Shown here: positions 27,053 through 36,523 of the stretch, piece after piece
Numbering within the stretch: the stretch's first letter is position 1
Layout of the letters: every line of letters begins with the position of its first letter
Source of the DNA: Leptolinea sp964420995
GTDB taxonomy: Bacteria > Chloroflexota > Anaerolineae > Anaerolineales > Anaerolineaceae
Length of the DNA: 64,000 bases
Direction: 5' to 3'
NCBI GenBank assembly: GCA_964420995.1
Contig: CAYQUX010000011.1
Span: 1-64,000 of the forward strand
Notes under the pieces: model-generated
What the model was told of the DNA's origin: nothing
The model's database searches: none
Seen by the model: the letters and a program-made list of their open reading frames with translations, nothing else
Translations under genes and position numbers: made by a program

Positions 27053-28663
27053 ATGAAAAATCACAGACCTTCAGATATGGAAATCGCAGGTCTGGGGGAA
27101 CAAACCGGGGTACTTATCCGGCTGCTGCACGTGTTACCGTTGAGTTGTTTATTGGTGAAAGAAAATGGAGCCATTGTCTACATCAATCCAGCAGGCAATG
27201 ATCTATTTAAGCTGGCCGGAATCAGGTTCCGTTCATGGATAATACCGGGTTTTAACCCCGCAGGAAGAGAGATCCTATGGGAGTTGAAATCTGAAAAGGG
27301 CGAAACCCGTTTCACCTTTAATGGATACCCCATGGAATTGGACGCTGTGAGTTATATCTGTCTGGTCATATCAAATGACCGATCTCTTAATGGGGGGCGA
27401 TATAACGAACGCTTTTTGATGCCTCTTATCGAACAATCCAGGGAGGGGATTGTCATCTTTGATAAGAACTTGCGCTGTATTGAGTGGAATAAAGGGATGG
27501 AACAGATAAGCGGATATACCGCCAGTGATGTGGTCGAAATGACCATGGGAGAATTTTTGAAGAAGGTGTCCCCCTTCCCGGGAAACCCACTTCGGAATAG
27601 AGATATCTTGCAGGGCAGTTATAGGTCCCTGATTAAGCGACTTGTTGAAAATATCTCGTTCAATGAAATTGAAGTGGAGTTTCGTAGAAAAGATGGTGAG
27701 TTGCGCGTCGCTCAATACCGCATGTTCCCAGCCTTCATAAATGGCCGTTTGTATTCGGGCGCCATAGTCAGGGATGTAACAGAGATCAGGAAAGCGGAAG
27801 AAACACTGCGTGCATCCGAGTCGAAATTCCGCACGTTGGTAGAAGCCATGGGGGAGGCCGCGTTGACCCTCGATCTTGATCTGAATATACTCTTTTCCAA
27901 TCCCGCAGCGTCAAGTATGTATGGGGTTGATCCGGAGTATTTTATTGGCAGGAACCTTCGCGAATTCATTGACAACCGTTATGGCCAGTTTCTTGACCGG
28001 CAGGTCAGTCGTGTAAAGAAAGGGCTATCAGACCGCTATGAGATTGAGGTAGCGGATTTTCGCGGAAATCCGCATGTGATTAAAGTCACCTCATCTCCAT
28101 GGAGAGGACCCGATCAAGAAATCATGGGGTCAATTATCGTCTTCAGCGATATAACCCAGTGGAAACTGACGGAAGAGCACCTTCAATTCATCAGTACTCA
28201 TGATGAAATCACATCATTGTATAACCGCAATTTTTATGAAGAAGAAAAGAAACGCCTTGGAAATGGCCGACGTTTTCCGGTAACATCGGTCATTATTGAC
28301 CTGGATGATTTTAAGGGAATTAATGACACACACGGCCACGAAGCCGGAGACAGAATATTACGAAATTTCGGGCAGATCATCCGGCGAGTCTTCCGGGCTG
28401 AAGACGTGGTGGCACGAATCGGTGGTGATGAGTTTGCCGTTCTGTTACCGGAAACCGATAAACAGACGGCTAGGGAGGCAGTGGAACGTCTTCGGGAAGC
28501 CGTTGCAGCTCACAACACAGGTTCTTCTGATCAAAAAATTTTCTATTCGACGGGTACAGGAACAGCGAAAACCCCAGAAGAATTGGAGGATGCGATTCGT
28601 AGAGCAGACACACGAATGTATCGCGAGAAAAAAATGAAGAAAAACCATGGTTGTCAGGGATAA
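27053..28663 (+). CDS. Diguanylate cyclase with PAS domains
   Basis: 536 residues, soluble. PAS-like modules lie at about 10-110, 115-245 and 255-370, followed by a GGDEF domain (about 380-530). The active site reads GGDEF and the product-inhibition I-site RAED stands five residues before it, so feedback by c-di-GMP is expected. IDLDDFKGINDTHGHEAGD is the substrate-binding part. There is no membrane segment. Starting 15 bases after the HD-GYP gene, it is almost surely cotranscribed, giving one operon with both synthesis and breakdown of c-di-GMP. Confidence 0.93.
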   Translation: MKNHRPSDMEIAGLGEQTGVLIRLLHVLPLSCLLVKENGAIVYINPAGNDLFKLAGIRFRSWIIPGFNPAGREILWELKSEKGETRFTFNGYPMELDAVSYICLVISNDRSLNGGRYNERFLMPLIEQSREGIVIFDKNLRCIEWNKGMEQISGYTASDVVEMTMGEFLKKVSPFPGNPLRNRDILQGSYRSLIKRLVENISFNEIEVEFRRKDGELRVAQYRMFPAFINGRLYSGAIVRDVTEIRKAEETLRASESKFRTLVEAMGEAALTLDLDLNILFSNPAASSMYGVDPEYFIGRNLREFIDNRYGQFLDRQVSRVKKGLSDRYEIEVADFRGNPHVIKVTSSPWRGPDQEIMGSIIVFSDITQWKLTEEHLQFISTHDEITSLYNRNFYEEEKKRLGNGRRFPVTSVIIDLDDFKGINDTHGHEAGDRILRNFGQIIRRVFRAEDVVARIGGDEFAVLLPETDKQTAREAVERLREAVAAHNTGSSDQKIFYSTGTGTAKTPEELEDAIRRADTRMYREKKMKKNHGCQG

Positions 28664-28739
28664 TGGTGTCTGGTGATATTAAAGATGTAGGCCTTCTTCA
28701 ACCATTTTTGGGTTATGAATCCCGCCATTTGACCTGGTC

Positions 28740-28745
28740 TATAAT
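28740..28745 (+). promoter_or_regulatory. -10 box next to a start codon (possible leaderless gene)
   Basis: TATAAT ends six bases before the ATG at 28752, which has no Shine-Dalgarno sequence. No clear -35 at 17 bases. Confidence 0.4.
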
Positions 28746-28751
28746 CAATCT

Positions 28752-30767
28752 ATGCCCGAAAAAACGGAAACCGCCCGGCCGAGTTTGAGAATTCTTCTGG
28801 TCCTGTTGAGCGCCTTTTTCCTGGTGGCAGGCTATTACCTGGTGCACAAACCCGTTTTGCCGGAGACAGGGCTGGCTATCGGTCTGTCCCTGTGGCGGAT
28901 CCTGGTTGGATTATTAATCCTCACCATGGCCGGTATGACGGGCCGCGCTCTCGGTTTGCGGTTGGAAGGACGCCGGCTTTCTGCGGCTGTGCTTCAAGCC
29001 GGTCTGGGATTCGGGGTGCTGGCTACAACGGTGCTGTTGCTGGGTTCCACTCTGGGAGTGAACTGGATCACCCTGGGATTACTGCCTGCCGCAGGGATCA
29101 TTGTGCTTCGCAACCACGCGCTTGACTGGTGGCACGATTTGGCTGAATCGCTAACGGATGAGTGGAGACAAACGGGCCGCTTCGAAAAATGGATCGCCGT
29201 ATTGATCATAGTCAGCCTGGTTTCCTCTCTAAGCGTCGCGCTGGCATCTCCCTTAAAATATGATGCCCTGATGTACCACCTGGCAATGCCCAAAACCTAT
29301 GTTCAACAGGGCATGATCACCCACATCCCCTGGCTGGTAATGAGTGGCATGCCGCAGGGCACGGAAATGCTGTATACCCTTGCACTATTGTGGGGCGGGT
29401 TGCCTGCAGCGGCGGTGGTGGGTTGGATGATCGGCGTTCTGGCTATCCTGGGAATTATTAGTTTTTTTGAGGGTGGACAGGCAGGCCGCCGCCGTATTGG
29501 CTGGGCGGCCGCCGCCTCCCTGATGGCCGGTGAAACATTCGCGGCCTCCCTTTCCTGGGCGTATATCGATTGGACGGGGCTGCTCTTTGGCATTTGCTGT
29601 TTAACAACCCTGCATGCCTGGATGAAGGACGGGCGGACTCAATCCGTGCTGGTCGCGGGATTGTTTGCCGGGCTGGCCTTTACCACCAAGTACACCGGTG
29701 GTGTGTTGATTTTGTGCGCGTTGGCGGTGGTGGTTGTACAAATCGTACATTCTTCAAAAGACAACCGGTCTGGGATATGGAAAACGCTGGCCACCATTCT
29801 TTGCGGGTCTGCGGCCTTTCCATTGGTCTGGCTGCTCCACAATCTCATTCAGACCGGCAACCCGGTTTACCCCTTCTTCTTCCCGGCTGCCGAAATGGAC
29901 TCGGTGCGCCTGTCCGTGTATCAGGGTGCCGTGCCGTACGGCGAATGGTGGGAAGGATTCCTGACGCCCCTGCGCGCGACCCTGTGGGGGCAGGAATCGG
30001 CGGAGGGTTACAGTGTGTCCATCGGTGTGCTTTTCCTGTTGCTCGGACTGGGCAACCTGTTGCGCAACAAAGAAGTGGAAGAGGATCTCCGCCTGACGCT
30101 GCGCCTGGGTATGACCGTCTTCCTTTCAGGCTGGCTGATCTGGGCGGTGGGGAATCGCCTGAGTGGGTTCCTCATCCAAACCCGCATGTACTATTCACTC
30201 TTTCCGGCGTTCGCGTTACTGGCCGGGACTGGCTGGCAATCGCTGCGTCAGATTCACTGGCGGGGTGTGCGTTTCGAGCGACTGTTCGGCGCGGTGATCC
30301 TGATCACTCTGGGCTTGACCACACTCGGCACCGCTCTTCAAGCCCTGAAACATGACGCGCCGCGCGCCGTCGTCGGATTAATCAGTGAGACCACATATGA
30401 GGATGCCAATCTTGGCTGGTATGGTCCGGCTGTTCGGGCGGTGCGTGATCTGCCCGCCGGATCGAAAACTCTCTTCCTCTACGAGCCGCGCGGACTGGCC
30501 TGCCTGCCAGCCTGTGACCCGGACGAGATACTGGACCAGTGGAAGATCAGCCGATTGGGAAACGCTTCCAACGAATCGGTGTTAAATCTTTGGAAACAGA
30601 AAGAGTACAATTACCTTCTGGTAAATAAAGCCGGTATGGACTTCCTGTCTAACGGGAAAGACCCGCATCATCCGGCTGCCGAGGTAAAGGCACTGCGCGA
30701 TTTACTTAACACACTGGAACCGCCGCGTTCATTTGGAAATAGTTATCAAATCTATACAATCCCATGA
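28752..30767 (+). CDS. Polytopic membrane protein, GT-C glycosyltransferase-like
   Basis: 671 residues with about 12-14 hydrophobic segments through residue 540 and a C-terminal soluble part of about 120 residues. A loop after the fifth to sixth helix reads KYDALMYHLAMPKTYV, and GTEMLYTLALLWGG and FTTKYTG follow; such loops with an early acidic residue are typical of GT-C enzymes using lipid-linked sugars. I do not see a clear DD or DxD motif of the PMT family, so the assignment is tentative. It could be a protein or lipid glycosyltransferase or a structural membrane protein. Confidence 0.75.
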   Translation: MPEKTETARPSLRILLVLLSAFFLVAGYYLVHKPVLPETGLAIGLSLWRILVGLLILTMAGMTGRALGLRLEGRRLSAAVLQAGLGFGVLATTVLLLGSTLGVNWITLGLLPAAGIIVLRNHALDWWHDLAESLTDEWRQTGRFEKWIAVLIIVSLVSSLSVALASPLKYDALMYHLAMPKTYVQQGMITHIPWLVMSGMPQGTEMLYTLALLWGGLPAAAVVGWMIGVLAILGIISFFEGGQAGRRRIGWAAAASLMAGETFAASLSWAYIDWTGLLFGICCLTTLHAWMKDGRTQSVLVAGLFAGLAFTTKYTGGVLILCALAVVVVQIVHSSKDNRSGIWKTLATILCGSAAFPLVWLLHNLIQTGNPVYPFFFPAAEMDSVRLSVYQGAVPYGEWWEGFLTPLRATLWGQESAEGYSVSIGVLFLLLGLGNLLRNKEVEEDLRLTLRLGMTVFLSGWLIWAVGNRLSGFLIQTRMYYSLFPAFALLAGTGWQSLRQIHWRGVRFERLFGAVILITLGLTTLGTALQALKHDAPRAVVGLISETTYEDANLGWYGPAVRAVRDLPAGSKTLFLYEPRGLACLPACDPDEILDQWKISRLGNASNESVLNLWKQKEYNYLLVNKAGMDFLSNGKDPHHPAAEVKALRDLLNTLEPPRSFGNSYQIYTIP

Positions 30768-30819
30768 CAATTCTGGAATTCGCAATCGGGCTATGTTATA
30801 GTATTCAAAAGGAGGGTCT

Positions 30820-31500
30820 ATGAAAGAACGCATCTTGATCATTGAGGACGATGAAGCCATTGTCAAGGTGCTCCGCCGGGGACTCGCCTATGAAGGCTAC
30901 CAGGTGGACGCGGCGCTTGATGGTGAAACCGGCCTTGTTCTGGCGCGAGACAATCACCCTGACCTGGTGGTTCTGGATTTAATGCTGCCCGGTATGGACG
31001 GACTTGAAGTCTGCCAGAGACTGCGCGCCGGCAGCGGGAATCATCTTATTTTGATGTTGACCGCCAAAGACACAGTCTCAGACCGCATCCACGGCCTTGA
31101 TTCGGGCGCGGATGATTATATGGTTAAACCATTCGAGTTGGATGAACTGCTCGCCCACGTGCGTGCCCTGCTGCGCCGCACACAGACGGAACGCGTGCAA
31201 GAGTTGACTTTCCTCGATCTGGTGCTGGACACATCCACCCGGCTGGCAAGCCGCAAGAACCGCCAGATCTCGTTGACCGCCAAGGAATACGACCTGTTGG
31301 AACTTTTCCTGCGCCATCCACGCCAGGTATTGACCCGCGAAACGATCTTTGACCGTGTCTGGGGATATGATTTCGGGGGTGAATCAAACGTGCTGGATGT
31401 CTATATCCGGTATTTACGTCAGAAACTGGAAGAAAACGGTGAAATGCGGCTGATCCATACCGTGCGCGGTGTGGGTTACGTGCTGCGCGAAAATCCCTGA
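30820..31500 (+). CDS. OmpR-family response regulator
   Basis: 226 residues. Receiver domain (1-115) with acidic pocket D10, D11, phosphoacceptor D53 and the conserved lysine in the VKPF motif. A winged-helix DNA-binding domain follows (125-226, LTAKEYDLLELFLRHP and VYIRYLRQKL). AAAAGGAGG precedes the ATG by five bases. The stop overlaps the next gene start (TGATG), so the histidine kinase is its partner. Confidence 0.96.
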   Translation: MKERILIIEDDEAIVKVLRRGLAYEGYQVDAALDGETGLVLARDNHPDLVVLDLMLPGMDGLEVCQRLRAGSGNHLILMLTAKDTVSDRIHGLDSGADDYMVKPFELDELLAHVRALLRRTQTERVQELTFLDLVLDTSTRLASRKNRQISLTAKEYDLLELFLRHPRQVLTRETIFDRVWGYDFGGESNVLDVYIRYLRQKLEENGEMRLIHTVRGVGYVLRENP

Positions 31501-32867
31501 TGTCGTTGCGCTTACGCCTCTCCCTGCTGTACACGCTGGTGCTGGGGGGCGTGTTATTGCTCTTTGGGTCACTGGCCTACAGTCTGGTCTCCGTCACACT
31601 TCTGGACCAGACTGACACGTCACTGGCCAAAAACGCGAATGACCTTATCACCCAGCTGCGTATTAACGCGGCCGGCCGATTTGACGCGCGAGCGGCCAGT
31701 TCCTTCACGCCGGATGAGTATATTGTCTACCAGGTGTGGGGCAATGATCGCGAACTGCAACTCGCCCGCCCGGTGGGGGTTGTGGATCCGCTTGATCGTG
31801 TGAACCTGCGTTCAGATCGTCCGGTCTTCAGCACCACGGGAGATGTGGGAAAACACATGCGCGTGCTGTCCATTCCATTGAACAACGCCCGCGGCCCGGC
31901 CGGCCTGCTGCAGATCGGCCGCAACCTGAACCTGTTCGACGCCACCCTGCAAACCCTGGCGGGGGTTCTGGTGCTGCTGACTATTCTATCGATGGTACTG
32001 ACCGGTGTGATGACCTGGTTCGTCAACGGCCAGGCTCTGGCTCCGCTGGCCACGGTGACCAAAGTGGCCACGCAGATCACCAAAGCGGATGACCTCTCCC
32101 GCCGTATCCAGATCTCCGGTGTGCGCGACGACGAAGTGGGCGAGCTGATCGAAGCCTTCAACCAGGTTCTGGGACGCCTGGAAAAACTGTTCACCTCACA
32201 ACGCCGTTTTCTGGCGGATGTCAGCCATGAACTGCGTACCCCGCTGACAGTCATCAAGGGCAACGTCGGTCTGATGCGCAAGATGAAAACACTGGACGAG
32301 GAATCCCTCTCCGGCATTGAAGCCGAGGTTGACCGGCTGACCCGCCTGGTAGGCGACCTGCTCTTTCTGGCGCAGGCCGAATCGGGGCGTATGCCGCTGG
32401 ACCAGTCGCCGGTGGAGCTGGATACCGTGCTGCTGGAGGTTTTCCAGCAGGCACGCACGCTGGCCGGGGAACGAATATCGGTGACCATTAACGAGATCGA
32501 TCAGTTGCGGGTTACCGGTGACCGTGACCGCTTGAAGCAAGTGCTATTAAACATTGCCGGCAACGCCGTGCAGTACACCCCGCCCGGCGGGAAGGTGATC
32601 CTTTCCATGCGGCGCATTGACGACCGCGCGCAGATCATCATCAGCGACACCGGTCCGGGCATTCCGGTGGTGGATTTGCCGCACATTTTTGAACGGTTTT
32701 ACCGCAGTGAAAAGAGCCGTAAACGCAGCGCGCAGGGCGGCTTCGGGCTGGGGTTATCCATCGCCTTCTGGATCGTACGCAATCACGGGGGAACCATTGA
32801 GGTGACATCCACAGAAGGGAAGGGGTCAGCGTTCACCGTCTGGCTGCCATTGATAATTGAATCGTAG
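31500..32867 (+). CDS. Sensor histidine kinase
   Basis: 455 residues. Two transmembrane helices (about 8-32 and 152-175) flank an extracytoplasmic sensor domain of about 120 residues. HAMP (about 178-230), HisKA with H243 in DVSHELRTPL, and HATPase (N box LNIAGNAVQYTPP, G1 DTGPGI, G2 GFGLGLS) follow. It autophosphorylates and passes the phosphate to D53 of the regulator coded just upstream. The stimulus is unknown; the sensor domain has no family I recognise. Confidence 0.95.
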   Translation: MSLRLRLSLLYTLVLGGVLLLFGSLAYSLVSVTLLDQTDTSLAKNANDLITQLRINAAGRFDARAASSFTPDEYIVYQVWGNDRELQLARPVGVVDPLDRVNLRSDRPVFSTTGDVGKHMRVLSIPLNNARGPAGLLQIGRNLNLFDATLQTLAGVLVLLTILSMVLTGVMTWFVNGQALAPLATVTKVATQITKADDLSRRIQISGVRDDEVGELIEAFNQVLGRLEKLFTSQRRFLADVSHELRTPLTVIKGNVGLMRKMKTLDEESLSGIEAEVDRLTRLVGDLLFLAQAESGRMPLDQSPVELDTVLLEVFQQARTLAGERISVTINEIDQLRVTGDRDRLKQVLLNIAGNAVQYTPPGGKVILSMRRIDDRAQIIISDTGPGIPVVDLPHIFERFYRSEKSRKRSAQGGFGLGLSIAFWIVRNHGGTIEVTSTEGKGSAFTVWLPLIIES

Positions 32868-33148
32868 GGTCTTACACTCCTGTAATGAGATTTCGGGAAG
32901 AGACATAACATCCGGCAGGAAGCCATGAACGCGGCGGGGACAATGCTCCGGATGCTTTGTCCGGGGTAATACCAAAACTCCTCATTTGTTCACACACATT
33001 TCCCGGCAGACCAGCGGTAGAAGCATCCGGAGCATTGTCTAATTTAAAATTCTTATTACCTACCGGATGCTTCTACCCTACAAGAAAAAATTGGTGAATC
33101 CCTTTTTATCTTTATCCAAAAACATTTTCCCCAACCCACATGCCCGGC
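32868..33148. repeat. Single copy of the CATCCGG inverted-repeat element in a gene-free gap
   Basis: GGTAGAAGCATCCGG (33016-33030) pairs with CCGGATGCTTCTACC (33063-33077), the same 15-bp arms as in the 297-bp units. A further truncated arm, CATCCGG, lies near 32910 and ATGCTCCGGATGC near 32942. No gene or RNA is seen in the gap between the kinase and the BNR-repeat protein. Confidence 0.8.
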
Positions 33149-33181
33149 TATAATGGGAATTGTTGGAAGGAAGGTGGATGC

Positions 33182-34435
33182 ATGTCTCATTCAGGCCGTT
33201 TCCCATACCCGTTGATCTGCTTTCTGTTATTCATAACCATATGTGTCGGCTTCCTGGCCGCCGCGCCGGTCAGCGCCCAGGCGCCCACCCCGACGCCTGT
33301 GCCAACCCTGATCCCTACCGAGGAAGTCCTGCCCTCCAATGATCTGTTCATCCAGCTTCCCGCGGCGGCACCGCGCCTGCCCGCCTATAAACCCGTGGTG
33401 CTGGATTTCATCAAGATGACCGATACCGACAACGGTTGGGCGCTTTCGGGTGTGTCGGTGCTGAATACCTACAATGGCGGCCTGTCGTGGCGCGAGGTCA
33501 CCCCGCCGGAATCCATCCCCGAGGGCAGCACAGCGATTCCGTACGCGTTTTTCCTCAACAGGGATACCGCCTGGGTCATCTACTCTATCGACGCGCAGAT
33601 TACCCCCGAGACCACCGTCTGGGTGACCATGGATGGCGGCAAGCACTGGACGGCCGGCATGGCGCTGAACCAGCAAGTCTTTGGTGACAAATTGTGGGCG
33701 GAATTTTTCGCCCTCGATTCTCACAACGTCTGGCTGATGGTGCGCGGGGTGATTGAGGAAACCGGTTCGAATTTCACCCACGCGCTCTTTCGCAGTACAG
33801 ATGGCGGATTCACCTGGAGTTACCTGCCCTTTGATTCGAGCGAAAATTATACCGGCATGGTCTTTTCTGACATCAACTTCGGCGTGCGCACCATCAAATC
33901 CACCGAACCGTTCGACGATCAACCGCCGGCCTATGAAATGACTATAGACGGTGGTGTTACCTGGGAGAAGCACGAACTCCCGGCGCCCATTGACGAGCCC
34001 GACCTGTTCAAACAGTTCGCTTACTGCGAAACATATCAGCCTGTAGCATTGTCATTCCCATCCTTCCGCCTGCTGATGGGCTGCACCGACAATCTGAGTC
34101 CGCACAAGCTGTTTGAAGGGTTCTTCTATTCCAGCAAGAATGGCGGCAACACCTGGCTATCCTATAAGCTACCGGTTAAAGCCCACGCGGAAACCGCCCA
34201 ACTGGTCTATTTCAGTGACAAAATGATGTATTTGCTCGACAAACATTCCTATTACAGCATTAATGACGGCCAGAAGTGGCCCGACCTCAAGGTGGTCAAC
34301 TGGGACGGACAATTCAGTTTCACCGACCCGGTGCACGGGTGGGCCATCGCTCGCCTGCAAAAGGCGGTATCGCTGGTGAAAACCACCAACAAATCCTATA
34401 CGTGGAAGATCATTTTGCCGATGGTCGTACGCTAA
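33182..34435 (+). CDS. Exported BNR/YCF48-like repeat protein
   Basis: 417 residues. Sec signal peptide with AXA-type cleavage (APVSAQA, near residue 32), a Pro/Thr linker, and then repeats with the Asp-box pattern: TYNGGLSW, TMDGGKHW, STDGGFTW, TIDGGVTW and SKNGGNTW, at intervals of 50-70 residues. This is a beta-propeller of the sialidase/Ycf48 type, without a sialidase active site that I can see. GGAAGG precedes the ATG at 33182, and a TATAAT at 33149-33154 gives a short leader. Likely a surface or periplasmic structural or assembly protein. Confidence 0.85.
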   Translation: MSHSGRFPYPLICFLLFITICVGFLAAAPVSAQAPTPTPVPTLIPTEEVLPSNDLFIQLPAAAPRLPAYKPVVLDFIKMTDTDNGWALSGVSVLNTYNGGLSWREVTPPESIPEGSTAIPYAFFLNRDTAWVIYSIDAQITPETTVWVTMDGGKHWTAGMALNQQVFGDKLWAEFFALDSHNVWLMVRGVIEETGSNFTHALFRSTDGGFTWSYLPFDSSENYTGMVFSDINFGVRTIKSTEPFDDQPPAYEMTIDGGVTWEKHELPAPIDEPDLFKQFAYCETYQPVALSFPSFRLLMGCTDNLSPHKLFEGFFYSSKNGGNTWLSYKLPVKAHAETAQLVYFSDKMMYLLDKHSYYSINDGQKWPDLKVVNWDGQFSFTDPVHGWAIARLQKAVSLVKTTNKSYTWKIILPMVVR

Positions 34436-34545
34436 ATAAAATCGCCCAAAAATTTACAACTTTTTTACCGGAAACATGCAACTATTAAACACCGGCAGGG
34501 TTTAATCATTCATAGAGGTTCCGGTATAACCAGAAGGAGTATTCC

Positions 34546-34632
34546 ATGGGCGCGGTTTATTTTGTCGTCACTCTCGTAACCACATTATTCGCAGCCATCA
34601 GCTTTGTTGACCTGCTGGACAAGCAGGGTTAA
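34546..34632 (+). CDS. 28-residue single-helix membrane microprotein
   Basis: A short frame with a perfect AGAAGGAG seven bases before its ATG. It codes 28 residues, of which about 20 form a hydrophobic helix (VYFVVTLVTTLFAAISFV), ending DLLDKQG. The stop shares the TTAA at 34629-34632 with the convergent gene. Function unknown; such single-helix proteins often tune membrane complexes. Confidence is limited by the length. Confidence 0.55.
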   Translation: MGAVYFVVTLVTTLFAAISFVDLLDKQG

Positions 34633-35333
34633 TTTTCGTTCAACAACCTGAAAATATGGTTGATATGATCCACTTCGTGCCAGGCGGCCCGGCGCAGCAC
34701 CTTGCGCGGACTCCAGAAAGAGCCGTCTTTGCCGATAATCAGACTTTTTCCCGCCAGGTCTCGCATCGCGCGTTCAAATAGGCGGCGGATGGCTTCCAAC
34801 CGGCGGAAGGTTTCCTCCGGCAATGTGGTGGACTGGGCATAACTGATGTTCAACCGGTCAAGCAGCCACAATTCAGATGACGCCAGGTGATCCAGTATTC
34901 CGTGAATACTCCATTTTTCATCGGGAACATCGCGATCATACTTTTCCCGAGGCAGTTCGTGCGTCAAGCCGATCAGATCATTGCGTGACCAGGACAATAT
35001 TTCCAAACCACGATCGATCTCAATCTCGGTCAGTGGTTTCCAATCCACCTGCCAGAAGGCGGTCACATATTTCCCGGCTGCTTTGGGCAGGTTGCGCTCA
35101 TCCACCTGGTAACAATCGAAGGATTCCGCCATGTGAACATCGATGTCGTCAAAATCAATCCAGTTTTCCCTGGCCAATGCAGCCACGCGCTCTTTATAGC
35201 CGATGAACGCGCGTGGAAAGGCCAGAATGGCCGCGGCTCCTTCCGAGCCGTAGGCAAAACAGCCGGGGTAATCCAGAGCCCAGGCGATGGATTTGTTCTC
35301 GTATCCATTTTCAAGACCAATTTCAATTCTCAT
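34629..35333 (-). CDS. HicB-like N-terminal domain fused to a DinB-like domain
   Basis: 234 residues. The first 50 (YPGCFAYGSEGAAAILAFPRAFIGY) resemble the HicB-type partial RNase-H fold of antitoxins. The rest is a four-helix bundle of the DinB/DUF664 type, with the histidines of GILDHLASSE and WHEVDHINHIF at metal-ligand positions. I chose ATG 35333; its start lies next to the stop of the upstream CHAP gene, and the longer reading to 35408 runs through that gene's end. Role unknown; DinB-like enzymes include thiol-dependent transferases. Confidence 0.75.
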   Translation of the reverse strand: MRIEIGLENGYENKSIAWALDYPGCFAYGSEGAAAILAFPRAFIGYKERVAALARENWIDFDDIDVHMAESFDCYQVDERNLPKAAGKYVTAFWQVDWKPLTEIEIDRGLEILSWSRNDLIGLTHELPREKYDRDVPDEKWSIHGILDHLASSELWLLDRLNISYAQSTTLPEETFRRLEAIRRLFERAMRDLAGKSLIIGKDGSFWSPRKVLRRAAWHEVDHINHIFRLLNEN

Positions 35334-35334
35334 A

Positions 35335-36423
35335 TCAAATCGGATTTCCTTCCCACCCGCAGCGTGCATTGGGTATGGTGATCCATACGTTGTCAAATTT
35401 ACCGCCATGCGGCCGTAATCGCAAGGTTTCCCCGGTAAATTGTATGCGAATATCCAATCCTTTTAAACCAAAGTTCGAGGCGAAGCGTACATCTCCCGCG
35501 AGAACGCGGGCTGCATTGGTCAACGCGCAGCGCACATATGGTTCGCTGGTGGCAGCGAATGCACCAACGTTGCTGAGTGTTTGCGAAATATTTACCGCGG
35601 CTTCCTGCCCGTTCGCGGCAGCCAACGCTGTGGCTCCTTCTTTATCCAGGGTGATTAAAATGCCGTCTTCATCCCAGCGCCAGGTTCCCCCGCCCACCTG
35701 TGATACGGCAAAGCGCGGCTCGCCGGTCGGCAGGATCAAGGCTTTCATGCGCGGAGAGTGGATCCACCCTTCCGCGTTGTTGATGAAATACCGGCCGGCC
35801 GATTCAGAGATTTCCAACAGCCGGTCCGGCATAGGTATAGCCGGTTTGGTCTGCGTCCAGATATTCTGCTGCACAACCTGCACCTTGTTCCCGGCAATGC
35901 GGTTGACCACCATGATATGGTCGCCTGGTTTTCGGTAGGTGTAAATGATCAGGTCGCCCACCCGCGGTGGAATGGGTCCGCCGTTGGGATGATAGGTCAG
36001 GTCGGCAAATGGCAGGAATTTGGCCGCATCAGGGTCATTCACGTCCAACTTACCCTGTTTGACCATGGATTGCATTTCACGCGCCAAATCGATCACGGTG
36101 ATCAGGTCGTTGGGGATGCTGACTGTGTCCGGCAGGCGGCCGTTGGTCGATTTATATCCCAACCGTTCGGCATACAGGCGGGTGGTCAACTCGATGCACT
36201 GGTAGCAATAAGCATACCCGCAGAATGGAGTGATTTCTATATAACCCTCCCCCTTTGTGGGGCCGAGGTCCGGGTAGAAGACGTCCACGCCATGGCCGGC
36301 CAGCCAGTCAGCGCCGTTGAGCAGCAGTTGGTCTGCCGCCGGGCGCGCGGAGACGGGCGCCGGCGTGATCAAACCTGCCAGGATAACGAGAAAGGCAAAG
36401 AGAGGGATAAGCCGCTTCTTCAT
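35335..36423 (-). CDS. Exported protein with N-terminal CHAP-type cysteine peptidase domain
   Basis: 362 residues with a Sec signal peptide (cleaved after VSA, near residue 26). The CHAP-like domain spans about 35-190: catalytic cysteine C76 in CYQCIELTTRLY, histidine in GDHIMVVNRI, and a downstream VVQQNIW acidic/polar third member. CHAP enzymes cut peptidoglycan cross-links. The C-terminal 170 residues have no family I recognise. The stop precedes the next gene's ATG with no gap, so the two are coupled. Confidence 0.82.
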   Translation of the reverse strand: MKKRLIPLFAFLVILAGLITPAPVSARPAADQLLLNGADWLAGHGVDVFYPDLGPTKGEGYIEITPFCGYAYCYQCIELTTRLYAERLGYKSTNGRLPDTVSIPNDLITVIDLAREMQSMVKQGKLDVNDPDAAKFLPFADLTYHPNGGPIPPRVGDLIIYTYRKPGDHIMVVNRIAGNKVQVVQQNIWTQTKPAIPMPDRLLEISESAGRYFINNAEGWIHSPRMKALILPTGEPRFAVSQVGGGTWRWDEDGILITLDKEGATALAAANGQEAAVNISQTLSNVGAFAATSEPYVRCALTNAARVLAGDVRFASNFGLKGLDIRIQFTGETLRLRPHGGKFDNVWITIPNARCGWEGNPI

Positions 36424-36494
36424 GGTCGCGTTGTATTGATTATACCGACACAGAAGGATGCAAGTTGGATGCCTTTTCGTTTCGACAGGGCAGC

Positions 36495-36523
36495 TTGCAA
36501 ATCTGAGTCTTTGTAGCTATGAT
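36495..36523 (+). promoter_or_regulatory. Promoter of the toxin-antitoxin operon
   Basis: TTGCAA (36495-36500), 17-base spacer, TATGAT (36518-36523), about 30 bases before the antitoxin ATG. Confidence 0.65.

Noticed and set aside
34441..34490. Promoter of the 28-residue microprotein (TTTACA and TATTAA)
   Set aside because: The spacing is 24 bases, too long for a sigma70-type promoter.
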